A stretch of DNA of 61,253 bases from CAZHDI01 sp964531285 (GTDB lineage: Bacteria; Pseudomonadota; Alphaproteobacteria; JAJFIK01). The translations under genes were made by a program, and so were the position numbers. This document shows positions 59,855-61,253 of the stretch, one piece after another. Within the stretch, counting starts at the first letter, position 1; every line of letters starts with the position of its first letter. The stretch lies in assembly GCA_964531285.1 (NCBI GenBank), contig CAZHDI010000008.1, positions 1-61,253 on the forward strand, given 5' to 3'. The notes below the pieces were generated by a model. That model was not told the origin of the DNA. It searched no databases and was given only the letters and a program-made list of their open reading frames with translations.

Positions 59855-61253
59855 ATGACCGCCCCCATGACTGCTCAGGACATTCTCAAGGCTCTCGATC
59901 TCGATGCCGGGCTGACCACGGGCGGATCACTCGCGGTCACCTCGCCCATCGACGGGTCGGTGATTGCCCAGGTCGCGCCGGATGACCGCGCCTCGATCGA
60001 TGCCAAAATCGCTGCCGCCCATGACGCGTTCGCGGCCTGGCGGGCGGTCCCGCCGCCGCGCCGGGGCGAACTCGTGCGTCTGCTCGGCGAGGAGTTGCGC
60101 CGGGACAAGGAGGCGCTCGGGCGGCTCGTGACCCTGGAGAACGGCAAGATTTTCTCCGAAGGGCTCGGCGAAGTGCAGGAGATGATCGACATCTGCGATT
60201 TCGCCGTCGGCCTGTCGCGCCAGCTTTACGGTCTGACCATCGCGTCGGAGCGGTTCGAACACCACATGCTGGAGCGCTGGCATCCGCTCGGGCCCGCCGC
60301 CGTGATCACGGCGTTCAATTTCCCAGTAGCGGTCTGGTCCTGGAACACCGCGCTCGCGCTCGTGTGCGGCGATCCGGTGGTCTGGAAACCATCCGAAAAG
60401 ACGCCGCTGACCGCGCTTGCATGCCTGGGTATTCTGCGCCGGGCAATGCGCCGGTTCGGCAATGATGCCCCTCATGGTCTGTGCGATGTGGTGATCGGCG
60501 GCCAGGATGCGGGCGAGCAGCTTGTCGACGATCCGCGCATCAAGCTGGTGTCCGCGACGGGCAGCACGCGCATGGGCCGCACGGTCGGCCCGCGCGCCAT
60601 GGGCCGCTTTGCCCGGGTGCTTCTGGAGTTGGGCGGCAACAACGCGATGATCGTCGCGCCCTCGGCGGATCTCGACATGGCGGTCCGCGCGATCGTGTTC
60701 GGCGCTGTCGGCACGGCGGGCCAGCGCTGTACCAGCCTGCGCCGCCTGATCGCCCATGAAACCATTTACGACGATCTGCGCCGGCGCCTCGTTCAGGCCT
60801 ATGACGGCCTGGGCGGCAGTGTCGGCAATCCGCTCACCGACGGCACGCTGGTCGGTCCGCTGATCGATCAGGCCTCGTTCGAGGCCATGGACAAGGCGCT
60901 CAAGGCCGCGATCGCCGATGGCGGCACGGTGCACGGCGGCGGCCGGGTCGCCATTCCGGGATGCGACGGCGGTTACTATGTCCGGCCGGCGCTCGTCGAA
61001 ATGCCGGAACAGACGGATATCGTCCGGACCGAGACCTTCGCGCCGATCCTCTACATGATGAAATACACCAGCCTGGAGGATGCCATCGAGCGCCAGAACG
61101 CGGTCGATCAGGGCCTGTCATCCTGCCTGTTCACGACCGATATGCGGGAAACCGAGCGCTTCTTGTCGGCGGTCGGCAGCGATTGCGGCATCGCGAATGT
61201 GAATATCGGCCCGAGCGGTGCGGAGATCGGCGGGGCGTTCGGCGGCGAGAAGG
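59855..61253 (+). CDS. Aminoadipate-semialdehyde dehydrogenase (ALDH7-like), partial
   Basis: NAD-dependent aldehyde dehydrogenase cut by the window end after 466 codons; about 35-45 C-terminal residues are missing. Catalytic residues are Glu258 (LLELGGNN) and Cys292 (GQRCTSLRR); ITAFNFPVAVWSWNTALAL and NVNIGPSGAEIGGAFGGEK are typical of the ALDH7/AmaB group that oxidises 2-aminoadipate 6-semialdehyde. ACGGAGA precedes the ATG. The gene follows saccharopine dehydrogenase after 66 bases, which supports lysine catabolism. Confidence 0.9.
   Translation, partial: MTAPMTAQDILKALDLDAGLTTGGSLAVTSPIDGSVIAQVAPDDRASIDAKIAAAHDAFAAWRAVPPPRRGELVRLLGEELRRDKEALGRLVTLENGKIFSEGLGEVQEMIDICDFAVGLSRQLYGLTIASERFEHHMLERWHPLGPAAVITAFNFPVAVWSWNTALALVCGDPVVWKPSEKTPLTALACLGILRRAMRRFGNDAPHGLCDVVIGGQDAGEQLVDDPRIKLVSATGSTRMGRTVGPRAMGRFARVLLELGGNNAMIVAPSADLDMAVRAIVFGAVGTAGQRCTSLRRLIAHETIYDDLRRRLVQAYDGLGGSVGNPLTDGTLVGPLIDQASFEAMDKALKAAIADGGTVHGGGRVAIPGCDGGYYVRPALVEMPEQTDIVRTETFAPILYMMKYTSLEDAIERQNAVDQGLSSCLFTTDMRETERFLSAVGSDCGIANVNIGPSGAEIGGAFGGEK

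Overview
This is high-GC chromosomal DNA, roughly mid-60s percent by eye, from an alphaproteobacterium. Three gene orders point to the class: pyrB-pyrC'-plsY-dprA-topA-rnr...rpmG; folK-rpoZ-rsh-pyrE...acpS-lepB-rnc-era-recO-parC; and dapA-smpB. Other supporting features are a Bpt-type leucyltransferase, a HemB without the zinc cysteines, and a TRAP transporter with a Tat-type binding protein. Genus and order cannot be fixed from the window. Coding is dense, almost every large open frame in the antisense strand is a GC-rich shadow, and no tRNA, rRNA or CRISPR was seen.

Layout. 1-10.2 kb (+): pyrimidine synthesis (pyrB with a dihydroorotase homologue that has lost its catalytic residues), plsY, dprA, topA, rnr. 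10.2-14.5 kb: a VOC-fold protein, an MFS exporter, rpmG with promoter and terminator, and an orphan VirD4/TraG-like ATPase facing a 24-codon mini-ORF. 14.5-22.5 kb: valine-degradation genes (3-hydroxyisobutyryl-CoA hydrolase, isobutyryl-CoA dehydrogenase, 3-hydroxyisobutyrate dehydrogenase), a GNAT enzyme, hemB, an unknown low-complexity protein beside an AT-rich gap, a TetR regulator and a secreted OB-fold-like protein. 22.7-29.5 kb: two tandem membrane-anchored penicillin-acylase-family hydrolases, a flavin reductase and a secreted VCBS/FG-GAP protein. 29.7-37 kb: an SLC13-type carrier with TrkA-C domains, Bpt, DUF2867, a complete TRAP transporter and a DUF4262 protein.

37-50.5 kb is mostly minus strand and is the information-processing and stringent-response cluster: folK, rpoZ, rsh, pyrE, acpS, lepB, rnc, era, recO, parC, then a lipoprotein/membrane-protein pair. 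It is interrupted in two places. A 68-bp tandem repeat array containing an assembly gap lies between era and recO. A plus-strand block (pdxJ, two homologous hairpin mini-elements, a methyltransferase) lies between acpS and pyrE. 50.5-61.25 kb: a NYN-domain protein and a family-5 uracil-DNA glycosylase (+); dapA-smpB-pcm-like (-); a soluble lytic transglycosylase (+); a small lipoprotein; and a divergent Lrp regulator / saccharopine dehydrogenase / aminoadipate-semialdehyde dehydrogenase locus for lysine catabolism, the last gene cut by the window end.

No complete new multi-gene system is evident. The most unusual items are the degenerate PyrC', the 68-bp array that appears to supply recO's ribosome-binding site, the tail-to-tail pair of related 76-78 bp hairpin elements, the orphan VirD4-like ATPase, and the AT-rich gap with a nested inverted repeat upstream of an unrecognised protein.
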